Notes under the pieces: model-generated
The model's database searches: none
The model's input: only the letters and a program-made list of their open reading frames with translations
What the model was told of the DNA's origin: nothing
Shown here: positions 43,216-54,510 of the stretch, one piece after another
Numbering within the stretch: position 1 is the stretch's first letter
Layout of the letters: every line of letters starts with the position of its first letter
NCBI GenBank assembly: GCA_963693315.1
Contig: OY856186.1
Location: forward strand, 458,737,360-458,801,359
Source of the DNA: Diogma glabrata
Taxonomy: Eukaryota > Arthropoda > Insecta > Diptera > Cylindrotomidae
Length of the DNA stretch: 64,000 nucleotides
Direction of reading: 5' to 3'
Position numbers and translations under genes: made by a program

Positions 43216-44275
43216 CTTCGGTTTTGAAAAAACCTAAGTATTGCAAAAGTGAAATTTTTACCCCTTTTTTTGGCATTTCTCGACGTTTTAGGACCTACTA
43301 ATTCTAAAAAAGCAACAAAAAAAAATGTATGTCTGTCTGCCGGCCGGCCGACGAAATCTAGAAAACGGCAGGACGGATTCCAAAATTTTTTCTAAAAATA
43401 GGTTTACTCAATGGGAAGAGCCGAAAGGACGATGTGTTCGATAACTGTACCGGAAGTGTGTCAAAAAATCGTCGAGTGTGTCAAAGTAAGGATATTGGCA
43501 CATTTTTTGCTTAAAAAACGTTCATTTTAAGTGATTACGAATAGAAACATTGAATTTGAAGAAATCTTGATGATTAGGATTGGTATGCGAGACCAAAAAC
43601 TAGATTATTGCATTATAAGTTTGTTAAAAAAATATTGTGAAGTATGTCAAAAAAATGATTTTCATTTACTTTTTTAGCCAATTTTTTGGAAAAAAAATTT
43701 AGCTGTTTGTACTTCGTATGACGTAAGTGTGACATGGAAATTTTTGAATTTGTTATAGTTTTTTAAATATTTTTGGAATTTTGAAAAAAGTGTCAATCTT
43801 TGATTTTGTAAGAATTTTTGGAATATTTTTAAAATTTTGGAAAAAGTTTGAATTTTTGAATTTTTAAGAATTTTTTTAATATTATTTAGAAAAAGTTTAA
43901 ATATTTGATTTTATTCTAAGTTTTGGAATAATTTTGGAATTTTGAAATAAGTTTCAATTTTTGATTTGTTATAATTTTTGCAATATTTTCAGAATTTTTG
44001 AAAAAAGTTTAATCTTTGGTTTTGCAATAATTTTCGGAATATTTTTAGAATTTTGGAAAAAGTTTGATTTTATTTAATTTTTACAATGTTTTTGGAATTT
44101 CGAAAGAAATATGAAATTGTGATTTTTTAATATTTTCTCGAAACGCTAAATGGAGAGGTTTTTGAGTAGTTTGCTGATTGTATCATCTTTTCACTAAATT
44201 ATATTAATTTATGATCTGTTATGATTTTCCGGCAACGTATTGATGCTTCGTGTTAATTTTGTAATAAATTTCTAA
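43216..44275. repeat. Interspersed repeat, copy 1 (inverted partner at 57245-58665)
   Basis: It begins cttcggttttgaaaaaacct and carries 'tatgtctgtctgccggccgg' near 43328, 'ataactgtaccggaagtgtg' near 43441, and a block ending at 'gaaacgctaaat' with 'gatctgttatgattttccgg' near 44213. The same landmarks occur in reverse complement at 57245-58665. The BEL element inserted at its left end, so about 43216 is where the original sequence resumes. No coding frame is seen and the family is not identified. Confidence 0.7.
43735..44110. repeat. Minisatellite, ~60-70 bp degenerate units
   Basis: Repeated phrases of the type 'ttttggaatatttttggaattttgaaaaaagttt' occur five or six times with small changes. 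It lies inside the interspersed repeat above, and the reverse-oriented equivalent is at about 57420-57800, so this structure is part of the family. Confidence 0.65.
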
Positions 44276-45430
44276 CCAGAAAAAAAATAATGTGAAATAA
44301 CCCATTGAAAACGATTCAAAACGATAGGATATTGCACTAAAATTCGGCTCTTACGATAAGAAACGATTAAAACGGATAAGAATTAACAGAAAAAAAGATA
44401 ATGTAAAATAACCCATTGGAAACGATTCAAAACGGTAGGATATTGCACTGAAATTCGCCTTTTACGATAAGAAACGATTAAAACGGATTGGAATTAACAG
44501 AAAAAAAAATAATGTGAAATAACCCATTGAAAACGATTCAAAACGGTAGGATATTGCACTGAAATTCGCCTTTTACGATAAGAAACGATTAAAACGGATA
44601 GGACTTAACAGAAAAAAAGATAATGTAAAATAACCCATTGGAAACGATTCAAAACGATAGGATATTGCACTGAAATTCGGATTTTACGATAAGAAACAAT
44701 TAAAACGGATAGGAATAAAAAAAAAAAATAATGTGAAAAAACCCATTGAAAACGATTCAAAACGATAGGATATTGCACTCAAATTCGGCTTTTACGATAA
44801 GAAACGATTAAAACGGATAGGAATTAACAGAAAAAAAGATAATGTAAAATAACCCATTGGAAACGATTCAAAACGATAGGATATTGCACTGAAATTCGGA
44901 TTTTACGATAAGAAACAATTAAAACGGATAGGAATAAAAAAAAAAAATAATGTGAAAAAACCCATTGAAAACGATTCAAAACGATAGGATATTGCACTCA
45001 AATTCGGCTTTTACGATAAGAAACGATTAAAACGGATATGAATTAACAGAAAAAAAAAATAATGTGAAATAACCCATTGAAAACGATTCAAAACGGTAGG
45101 ATATTGCACTGAAATTCGCCTTTTACGATAAGAAACGATTAAAACGGATAGGAATTAACAGAAAAAAAGATAATGTAAAATAACCCATTGGAAACGATTC
45201 AAAACGATAGGATATTGCACTGGAATTCGGCTTTTACGATAAGAAACGATTAAAACGGATTGGAATAAACAAAAAAAAATAATGTGAAATAACTCATTGA
45301 AAACGATTCAAAACGATAGGATAGTGCACTAAAATTCGGGTTTTACGATAAGAAACGATTAAAACGGATAGAAATTAACAGAAAAAAAAATAATGTGAAA
45401 TAACCCATTGAAAACGATTCAGATAATCTA
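44276..45430. repeat. Satellite-like array, 110-bp unit, 11 copies, dimeric order
   Basis: The phrase CCCATTG[A/G]AAACGATTC (one copy CTCATTG) starts at 44301, 44411, 44523, 44633, 44741, 44853, 44961, 45073, 45184, 45293 and 45404, a spacing of 108-112 bp. Two unit types alternate, 'tgtgaaa[t/a]aacccattgaaaa' (A) and 'tgtaaaataacccattggaaa' (B), in the order A B A B A B A A B A A. This is a roughly 220-bp higher-order dimer that has slipped near its right end. Each unit also holds 'acgataggatattgcact' and 'ttttacgataagaaacgatt'. Confidence 0.88.
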
Positions 45431-45765
45431 CCAGAAAACGATAGGAAACGATTAAAGCGATACAAACATTCTATCGGAAAAAAACGATACAGCCCCATTC
45501 ATTTTCATTCAAAAACCGCATAGGAAACGATAGAAAACGGTTGTATTTTTTTACTAGATTTTCATTTCTATCAGAAAATAACGATAAGAAACACCCAAAA
45601 ACGATAGAAATTGCGTCCGTCGCAAAAGGCAAAACGTAAGAGTCCGCATCCGTTTCCATGGGAAAAAACGAGTCCAACCCATTAATTCTCATTCAAAAAC
45701 CGCATAGAAAACGATAGAAAACGGTCTATCGGTTTCTATCGTTTTCTATCAATTTTTTTTACAAG
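45431..45765. repeat. CGATAG-rich degenerate repeat adjoining the 110-bp array
   Basis: Words such as 'aaaacgatag[g/a]aaacg' recur on one strand, with 'ctatcggtttctatcg' at the right end. A ~150-bp unit (cattcaaaaaccgcatag) is present twice, near 45508 and 45692. It is related in wording, but not alignable by eye, to the 110-bp units. Confidence 0.55.
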
Positions 45766-45960
45766 GGAGGTTATGTGTCCAGTTGGAATTAAAAATGTCC
45801 GATAACGTAGAGAAATTAGGTATTCAGCAATTTGATGGGGTAAATTACAGTAGCTGGTCGTATCGTATGCAGTTTTTGTTGGGTGAAAAAGATTTGTATG
45901 ATCATGTTCAGTCAAAAAAACCAGCTGAATCGGATGCAAAAGCACTTAAACCTTGGCCTA
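45766..45960 (+). pseudogene. Ty1/copia 5' stub: primer site and start of Gag
   Basis: GGTTATGTGTCCAGTTGG (45769-45786) resembles the copia-type primer binding site complementary to half of an initiator tRNA-Met, with changes. A Gag start follows at 45795: KLGIQQFDGVNYSSWSYRMQ, then FLLGEKDLYDHV, the N-terminal block of copia Gag. Homology ends near 45960 where minus-strand LINE sequence begins. No LTR is recognisable to the left, which is satellite-like DNA. Confidence 0.72.
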
Positions 45961-47690
45961 TTTTTGAATTCTGCCAGCTGGTATGTAGCGAGCTCTTGCC
46001 TTATTAAAAATTTCTCTGAATTGTTTTTCCCCAGAGAGGGCGTCAAGAGGTAAAAATTGCTTACTGAATTCAATTTCGGTAAAATTTGTAATGTTTTCCC
46101 AGTCAGCTTTGTTAAAATTAATATATGTTTTCTTTACGGAATTGTTTTGATTTATGGAACGGCTTAAGGTGATTATGGTCTGATCCCAATGCAATTTCTG
46201 TTCTCCATGCTGCAATTGGCATTAGTGACATGTTAACAAGGGAGATATCTGGAGAAGAGTATAAGTTGTTTGTTACCCTTGTTAAAATTAAAATGCAATA
46301 TTTAAAAATATACTTTTTACTGTTTATTTTTAAATTTATTTATAATAATAAACTTCCTTATAGTAACAATTTGATTTTAATTTTTTTATTTTAAAGAATA
46401 TCGATTTCGACTTACGTCATCCTCAGTTCTTAAATTATTATTCGAATAATAATTTAAGAACTGAGGATGACGTAAGTCGAAATCGATATTCCTTAAAATA
46501 AAAAATTAAAATCAAATTGTTACTATAAGGAAGTTTATTATTATAAATAAATTTAAAAATAAACAGTAAAAAGTATATTTTTAAATATTGCATTTTAATT
46601 CAAAAGTGACAAAAGCACACAAACAGTGAATAATATGGAAAACCATAATAACACATATAGTTACCCTTGTTGTTTGTGGTTCGTTGAGGACTCCAAAATT
46701 GGAGCCGTCAATTTGATCCGCAATTTTTTCACCTCGTGAATCAGTGTTTAGGTGCGAGTGCCATAGATCATGATGAGCGTTCACATCGGCGAGAATCAGA
46801 CAGTCTTTTGTATAAAATAAATGTCCTATGGACGGTTCATAACCTGTGTCACAACTGCTTACTGGTGGAATATAGATATTTACTAGAGTTTTCTCCGGAT
46901 GTTGCCGGATTTTATTATAATGCCGAGTTGTTCTAGGTGTTTATCAGCCCCCGGTACTGCAGGTAATGTGGTTGTACGGTAGATAACGGTTTTGTGAATG
47001 ATAAAGGCAAGGCCACCACCTTTGTTCTTTCCTTTATCCAGCCTTATAGTTTTGTAATCACAGTAATTATCACTAAGCTTAGATCTAACATATAATTTGG
47101 TTTCTTGTAGAACCGTGCCTAGAATATTGTTATTGCACATATAATTTATAATATCATCTATCTTGTTGGTGAGACCGTTCAATTGAATAATTTTTATATC
47201 ACTCGGAGTTTCCAGATGCGTGTTCATTCCCATTGTGTTTTGCTGCGAGCTCATGTTGGTATGTTGACTAGATAATTGACAGCATGGTGCTATGTAATCT
47301 TTGGTCCTTTGTTTATGTGTGGCCAAAACCTGAACAGTTTTTGAGGTGACAACACTCTTTACAAGCATTGTACTGGATGGATGTTATGTTTGCCCTTAAA
47401 ATGTTTTTAAACATTGAACAATGCCATGTTTTAGTAGTTCCCGGATTTCTTTCAATACCAGCCATGACGAGGAGTATTTGAAGCAGTGGGGCCAGTGACA
47501 GCTGCTTCCTAACCCAAAAAATGGAGCGACGGATTTGCAACTTTCGTCGAAATTGTTGTAATGGTCCTTGGTCGGAATTGGGTTCCGAGCACTTCTGGGG
47601 CGTACACTCGTCTATCTTGAGAAGTACGAGAAGAGCTAAAATCGATTGCTTCAAATAGGGTTAGATGGTCAAGTCTAGTAGACGCCGTAT
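45961..47690 (-). pseudogene. LINE 5' region: PHD-like finger and endonuclease, broken
   Basis: Read on the minus strand: 47313-47654 has a degenerate 2A-like stretch (AGIERNPGT) followed by a PHD-like Cys cluster (WHCSMF ... YNACKECCHLKNCSGF, with one Cys lost). 46883-47368 has the endonuclease start (IKIIQLNGLTNKIDDIINYM, LQETKL, KGGGLAFIIHK). 46581-46784 has MNAHHDLWHS and GVLNEPQTTRVT, and the frame continues beyond a 376-bp insertion with SSPDISLVNMS to about 45960. Reverse transcriptase is absent because the copy is cut where the copia stub begins. Its endonuclease wording differs from the LINE at 12411, so it is another family. Confidence 0.75.
46284..46659. mobile_element. Foldback insertion inside the LINE, 12-bp direct flanks
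   Basis: GTTACCCTTGTT occurs at 46272-46283 and again at 46660-46671. The LINE endonuclease frame runs correctly if the segment between is removed, which confirms an insertion with a target duplication of up to 12 bp. Of the 376 bp, 46286-46600 is an almost perfect palindrome centred at 46443 (ttattattcgaataataa), and the remaining 59 bp (46601-46659) is unpaired. There is no coding capacity. Confidence 0.82.
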
Positions 47691-47834
47691 ACTCCTAAAA
47701 TGGAAATAAAGGAAAAACAAGACGAATAACCTTTAAAAACTAAAAACTTTAAAATAATATGTGCCACTCAAATTTAATAAAGAATAAACGTCCTATTGCT
47801 ATTTGTTACACTATAAGTATCTAATTTTATTAGT

Positions 47835-48335
47835 TTATGGTTTATCTATTGACAACCCAAGTTCATTTAACCTATTAACTATATCAGAAACATCCATATT
47901 GTGCTCTTTATTGTACCGATAGGCTAAAATTAATTGTTTTTCTTCCAAACCGTCAATACGTTCATATAAAGTCTTTGAGAGTTCTTCATCTACATCATTC
48001 TCTTCTCTTAAAACACAAAAATAAATTAAAAAGACAGTCAAGCTAGCAGATATAACATAAGGTTGAAACCATAATCCTTGTGTGGTTCTTCCACTTCGTG
48101 TTGTTTTGGCCTGCCAGGTTGCAGCTTTAGATCCAAAATATTTAACCGGCTCATTTAAATCTATTTCTTTTTCTTTGGTTTCTGTTGCGTATGATTTGTT
48201 TGACAACCACGATGGAGATTTTGACTGTCTAAAAGTAACAAAAATATTTTAAGGAAACTGGAAGTAATAAATACATAGTACAGCTAACCTCAAATACCTA
48301 ATGTTATAAAATGAATATCTTAAGACTTTATTCAT
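47835..48335 (-). CDS. UQCC4: UQCC4/CCSMST1-type complex III assembly factor
   Basis: Two exons on the minus strand: 48335-48289 starts at ATG, a 60-bp intron (GTTAGC ... TTTTAG) follows, then 48228-47835 ends in TAA. The join keeps the frame (AG|A) and gives 146 residues. The N-terminus (MNKVLRYSFYNIRYLR) is basic and hydroxylated without acidic residues, as in a mitochondrial presequence. The core PVKYFGSKAATW followed by one membrane segment (about residues 74-92, YVISASLTVFLIYFCVLREE) is the conserved pattern of the CCSMST1 family, renamed UQCC4 for its role in assembling ubiquinol-cytochrome c reductase in the inner mitochondrial membrane. The C-terminal tail is helical and charged and longer than in mammals. 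It is divergent from DHX8, 1.75 kb away. The family call rests on recalled similarity; the exon structure is read directly. Confidence 0.82.
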
Positions 48336-50083
48336 AGTATTTCTTTTCTTGTAACAGACTGCACTTAGATAAAAAATTACAGGATTTATTAAGTTTCGAT
48401 AACAAAAAATATTATTTTCTTATATCTTTATTTATCTGGAAAGACATTTGCTAGGTAAAGTATTTTTAATTTTTCAGTTTCTGACAGAAGGACCTGAAGT
48501 TTGATCTCATTGCTTTACCAATTGTTTCATATTTTAGCAAATAACTACAGTAGCGATCTTATATCCACACAACTTACACAATTTGTGCAAGATAGGTATA
48601 GTGATTTTATATCCACACAACTTAGGCGCATATTAGACTATCAAATATGTTGGACCAATATTTTCTCTAGTTAAGTAATTTTTTTTTTATTTGATGACTG
48701 TGAAAAAGCATATACACTAGTCAAATATGCTACCAAATATTTTTAATAATTTAGTAGTTCTAATATTAATTAGAACTGTTACATAGCATAGAAAACCTGT
48801 AAAAACTGTAAACAAATAAATATATTTGCTTTTTATAAAGTTTGAATAAAAATAAAAGAGCAATAATTAAAAATAAATTACTTTAAACTTATCTATTTAT
48901 TTTTTGAAATATAAATTTTTCTTTCATCTTCACTTTAATTAACAAAATTGAAAAAAACTCTAATTTGAATCGATTATTAAAATAGATCGTTTCCTGCTAG
49001 AGTCAAAAAAAGTTGTCACCAAATTGGATGAAAAGACTATTTTTGGTCAAGAAAATGGCGGAGTTTATTTTATAGGTATAGGTTTTATAGGTATTTTATA
49101 GGTAATTCTACATATAAGGTATTACAGTATCCCAAAGAATTAAGAGAATAGAGGAAGTGAAATTGATGTTAAAAATTGAAGCAATTTTTGCACACCAATA
49201 AATTGTTACTAACACACTTGCGTTTTAGTAGAGGCGCCGTAAATATTTCTATTATTGCATTGAATTCCAAATTTAAGCGTATTTTAGAAAAACAACATGA
49301 AAAGATTTGACAATACAACATAAAAAAATTTGACAATTTAAAATGGAAGCATTCTATTATTGTTTACATTGATTTTAGATTATATTTTTTCTCGAAAATA
49401 TTTAAAAAACTTAAAACTTATTAATCGAAAAGTAAATTATAATATCAATATTAGTTATATATGATGAGAAATTCCATCCTGTATGTGTTTTCGGTAATTT
49501 TTACACGTCATTATCACACGACTTCATATTTAATGTTTTATCCAAAATGTTCACTTAAATATATTAATTTTTATTTAAAATTATTTTTAAATAATAAAAT
49601 CACTAGCATTTTTTATATTTATTATAAATTTGTCAAAATATCACCACGATAAATAATAAAAACAATTTTATTAAAACCAAATTATAACCAAACCAAACAA
49701 TGTTTTTTTTTGACTACTTAAAATGGATAAATACGAAAAGATAAGAGAGAAAAACGGCTTCAAATATTTTTGTGTATATATACAGTAGTTTCATCTCCTC
49801 TCTTAATTCTTTGAGAATTTGTTGCGTTCCGTTTGGAAAGAACCCTAGGAACAGCTATTGTGTACGCAACACTCGCCGCAATTAAGAACAGTAATTTGTG
49901 TAAGTTGTGTGGATATAAGATCACAACCTATTGTTTTCTATATTTATACTATTTAATTTACACATCCATTTTCATAAATTTGACAAGTAGGTTTCAGATG
50001 TCAAAAAATATAAATAAAAAGCCTTAAAATTACTAAAATTAATTTCAATAAAAAGGTGCTTTTATCTATATGGTTTAGTTATA
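48336..50083. other. Region between divergent UQCC4 and DHX8, with inverted repeats
   Basis: 'gatcttatatccacacaact' at 48556 has its complement at about 49900-49922, and the same phrase is repeated directly near 48605. A second inverted pair, 'aagaattaagagaatagagg' (about 49135) and 'cctctcttaattctt' (about 49796), lies inside. This suggests a ~1.36-kb palindrome-ended element filling most of the space, leaving about 150 bp as the DHX8 promoter. No coding region is supported. Confidence 0.5.
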
Positions 50084-53000
50084 ATGGATGAATTAAAAAA
50101 ATTAGAACATCTTTCCTTAGTATCAAAAATATGTACTGAGCTAGATAACCATTTAGGACTAAATGATAAAGATTTGGGTAAGTGGAATACTATAGAAAAT
50201 AATATTTTATCTAACTATTTTAATTTCTAGCTGAATTTATTATTGATATTGCGGAAAATAATCCAACGCTTACAGCGTTTAAACAAAAATTACTCGAAAA
50301 TGGAGCAGAATTTGCTGATTCATTTACCTCAAATCTTTTACGGATAATTCAGTTGATGAAACCTGTAAACTGTTCTCTGTCAAATAATCAATTACAAAAC
50401 GCAAACAGAACCGATATTTTATCATTCAAATTTCCTGGATTGGCAATACCAAATAAAAACTATGAGAAAGGGACAACTGAAAAGGACGAGAATGAGGAAA
50501 GCTTGAATAAAAAGGATATTAAAGAAATGAACACAGAAGTGGATGATGCATTTGCTGAGTTGGAAGCATTAGCACCATCTAATTTCAAAGATGTAGCTTT
50601 AGATAAACAAAAACATGAAAAAAGGAAAGAAAGAAGCAGATCCCCAGAAAAGAAAAGATATCGATCGAGGGAAAGACGTAAAAGTCGCGATCGTGATGGA
50701 GATAAAGAGAGGGAACGCGAACATGTTCGTAATAAAGACAATCACCGAAATAAAACTCCAGACCGTCATAGAGATCGGTCGAACAGTCGGTCGAGACATA
50801 GAAATCAAGAACGTGACCGCGATCGTCGTAGAAGTAGATCAAAGAACTATGAAAGACATCAGAACCATAATCGATCGCACGATCGTCCAAGAAGCCGATC
50901 CCACGGTAGGCATCGGAGGTCAAGATCCAGAAATCGTGAGAAAACTCGTGATCGAAGAAGTACATCAAGAGATCGTAATCGTAAAAGAAGCGTTTCAAAG
51001 GACAGACATAGCCCGTCTCCTATACATGATGATCCTGACCCTGGAAAAATTTACAGTGGAAAAGTGGTAAACATCGTACAATTTGGATGTTTTGTTCAAT
51101 TAATGGGATTGAAAAAGCGATGGGAGGGTCTTGTTCATATATCTCAACTGCGAGCTGAAGGACGTGTTACAAACGTGACTGATGTTGTATCTCGTGGTAG
51201 TAATGTTAAGGTTAAAGTAATTTCTATAACCGGTCAGAAAGTATCCCTTTCAATGAAAGACGTCGATCAAAATAATGGCGCCGATATGAATCCAGCCTCT
51301 CACTCTCATTTGCAATCAGATGAAATGAGAAGTCGAAACCCAGACCGTCCTGTTAGCGGGACCTCATTGTTACAACTTCAGGGTGGAAATTTAGATGGGG
51401 AGGAAGATCCTACCAGAAAACGAGTTACGAGAATATCATCACCAGAACGATGGGAAATTAAACAAATGATATCGTCCGGTGTTATTGACCGCAGCGAGCT
51501 ACCTGATTTTGATGAAGAAACTGGTTTACTCCCAAAAGATGAAGATGATGAAGCAGATATTGAAATAGAAATTGTCGAAGAAGAACCTCCATTTTTGCAA
51601 GGGCATGGACGGGCGTTGCACGACTTATCACCTGTTCGAATTGTGAAAAATCCTGATGGATCTCTTGCTCAAGCGGCGATGATGCAATCGGCTTTGGCAA
51701 AAGAACGTCGTGAACAGAAAATGTTGCAAAGAGAACAAGAAATGGATACAATTCCTACAAGTTTAAATAAAAACTGGATTGATCCTCTGCCTGAAGAGGA
51801 TTCTCGAGCATTGGCAGCGAATGTTCGTGGAATTGGCTTAAGCACACAAGAAGTTCCTGAATGGAAAAAACATGTTATTGGCGGGAAAAAATCATCATTC
51901 GGTAAAAAGACAGATATGAGTTTAATTGAACAAAGAAAGAGTTTACCAATCTTCAAATTGAGAGATGATTTAATCAAAGCTGTTACAGATAATCAAATCT
52001 TGATAGTAATTGGTGAAACAGGTTCTGGCAAAACAACACAGATCACACAATACTTAGCTGAAAGTGGTTTTATTTCAAGAGGCAAAATTGCTTGTACACA
52101 ACCTCGTCGTGTAGCTGCAATGTCAGTAGCAAAGCGTGTGGCCGAAGAATTTGGTTGTCGATTAGGACAGGAGGTTGGATACACCATTCGTTTTGAAGAT
52201 TGTACATCACCTGAAACAGTTATTAAATATATGACAGATGGTATGTTATTAAGAGAATGCCTAATGGATTTGGATTTAAAATCATATGCCGTTATCATGT
52301 TGGACGAAGCTCACGAACGTACAATTCATACTGATGTTTTATTTGGCCTTTTAAAACAAGCAGTTCAAAAACGACCAGAACTAAAACTAATTGTCACCTC
52401 AGCTACGTTGGATGCCGTCAAATTTTCTCAATATTTTTTTGAAGCACCAATATTTACAATACCCGGCAGAACATTTCCAGTGGAAATACTTTATACGAAA
52501 GAACCGGAAACTGATTATCTTGATGCTAGTTTAATAACAGTAATGCAAATTCATTTAAGAGAACCACCTGGTGATATTTTACTTTTCTTAACAGGTCAAG
52601 AAGAAATTGACACAGCCTGTGAAATATTATACGAGCGAATGAAATCTTTAGGTCCAGATGTACCAGAATTAATTATATTACCTGTTTATTCTGCTCTTCC
52701 TTCTGAAATGCAAACAAGAATTTTTGAGCCGGCACCTCCGGGAAGTCGAAAGGTTGTAATTGCTACAAATATAGCAGAAACATCTCTGACAATCGATGGA
52801 ATTTACTATGTTGTCGATCCTGGATTTGTAAAACAAAAAGTTTATAACTCTAAAACTGGAATGGATTCTTTAGTTGTCACTCCGATCTCTCAAGCTGCAG
52901 CTAAACAAAGAGCTGGACGTGCCGGAAGAACTGGTCCAGGAAAAACCTATCGTTTGTATACGGAACGTGCGTATCGAGATGAAATGTTGCCAACTCCAGT

Positions 53001-53916
53001 ACCAGAAATACAACGTACGAATTTAGCAACCACCGTGTTACAATTGAAAACAATGGGAATAAATGATTTACTTCATTTTGATTTTATGGATGCTCCACCT
53101 GTTGAATCATTAGTAATGGCTCTAGAAACATTGCATTCATTATCTGCTCTAGATGATGAGGGATTATTAACAAGATTAGGACGAAGAATGGCAGAATTTC
53201 CATTGGAACCAAACTTATCGAAAATGTTAATTATGTCTGTTGCATTGCAATGTTCTGACGAAATTTTAACCATCGTTTCAATGCTGAGTGTTCAAAATGT
53301 ATTCTATCGACCTAAGGATAAACAATCAATAGCCGATCAGAAAAAAGCCAAATTTAATCAGTCAGAAGGCGATCATCTCACACTTTTAGCTGTATATAAT
53401 TCATGGAAGAATAATAAATTTTCTAACGCTTGGTGTTATGAGAATTTCGTTCAAATACGAACGCTTAAAAGAGCTCAAGACGTAAGAAAACAATTGCTGG
53501 GAATAATGGACCGACATAAACTAGATGTTGTCTCAGCGGGGAAAAATACTGTTCGAGTACAAAAAACTATATGTTCTGGATTCTTCAGAAATGCTGCTAA
53601 AAAAGACCCGCAGGAAGGATATAGAACTTTGGTTGATAGTCAAGTCGTTTACATACATCCATCATCTGCGTTATTTAATCGTCAACCAGAATGGGTTGTT
53701 TACCATGAATTGGTTCAAACAACAAAAGAGTACATGAGAGAAGTTACGACAATAGATCCAAAATGGTTAGTTGAATTTGCACCATCCTTTTTTAGATTCT
53801 CTGATCCCACAAAATTAAGTAAATTTAAGAAAAATCAAAGGTTAGAACCACTTTATAACAAATATGAAGAACCAAATGCATGGAGAATATCAAGAGTGAG
53901 AAGAAGAAGAAATTAG
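50084..53916 (+). CDS. DHX8: DHX8/PRP22 DEAH-box splicing helicase
   Basis: Exon 1 is 50084-50177 and exon 2 is 50231-53916, with a 53-bp intron (GTAAGT ... TTTCTAG) splitting a codon. The start ATG 50084 gives [20 protein letters not shown], matching the family's N-terminus; the product is 1259 residues, close to the 1220 of human DHX8. Order: N-terminal helical domain (1-80), Arg/Ser-rich RS-like region (about 165-295), S1 RNA-binding domain (about 303-378), then the helicase core with Walker A GETGSGKT (about 625), DEAH at 723-726, [11 protein letters not shown] (about 924), followed by winged-helix, ratchet and OB domains to the end. In the nucleus it uses ATP to release spliced mRNA from the spliceosome. 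Every key motif is present and no break is seen. Confidence 0.97.
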
Positions 53917-54057
53917 ATTTTATTAAACGAAGTTTTACGATTCATGGCATATTAATTTAAAATAAACAAATTAAATAATTCGTTTACATGTTTTTATTTA
54001 AATTTCATAACTGTTTTGTTTGTTTTAACTATACCGACTTTTTAATTTAACTTAAAT

Positions 54058-54510
54058 AATGCATGGTTTCCACAATGGCTAAGGCGAAAAAATTAGCCAA
54101 ATTAAAATGAGAAAAAAAGAAAATGACAACTTGTAATTCCGATTTTTTCTTTTTTGTTGTTTTTTCATTCTCTCCTTAGTTAATTTTTTCTTTCTCTCCT
54201 TAGTTAATTTTTTCTTTCTTTCTCATTTTAATTTGACTAATTTTTACGCCTTAAGCCGCATTTAGACTATTGCAGAACTCTGCAATATTTCTGCAATGGT
54301 AGTGTGTAAAATATTCATTGCAGAAAAGTTTGGCAATGAACTCATTGCAAAACACTGCAATGACTCATTGCAATGTTTTGCAATAAGTTCATTGCCAAAC
54401 TTTTCTGCAATGAATATTTTACACACTACCATTGCACGACTATTGCAGAAATATTGCAGAGTTCTGCAATAGTCTAATTGCGGCTTTAGCCATCGTGGAA
54501 ACCATGCATA
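54058..54510. mobile_element. Nested inverted-repeat elements just downstream of DHX8
   Basis: Three palindromic layers are visible. The outer ends are ATGCATGGTTTCCAC at 54058 and its complement ending at 54509. Inside the left half, 'taaggcgaaaaaattagcc' (about 54079) pairs with 'gactaatttttacgcctta' (to about 54254). In the right half, 'agccgcatttagactattgc' (about 54256) pairs with 'gcaatagtctaattgcggct' (to about 54486), with an inner stem rich in TTGCA words meeting near 54367. There are no coding frames. It starts about 140 bp after the DHX8 stop codon and may lie in its 3' UTR. Confidence 0.75.

Noticed and set aside
44276..45430. CRISPR-like array (regular repeats)
   Set aside because: Units are contiguous 110-bp repeats with no unique spacers, in a eukaryotic genome.
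12411..47690. The LINE pieces at 12411-15030 and 45961-47690 as two halves of one family
   Set aside because: Both include an endonuclease part, and the motifs differ (GDFNSHH with SARW...NPDLCF against MNAHHDLWHS with SSPDISLV).
50585..51070. Frames overlapping the DHX8 RS-like region on both strands
   Set aside because: Shadow frames caused by the repetitive Arg/Ser codons.
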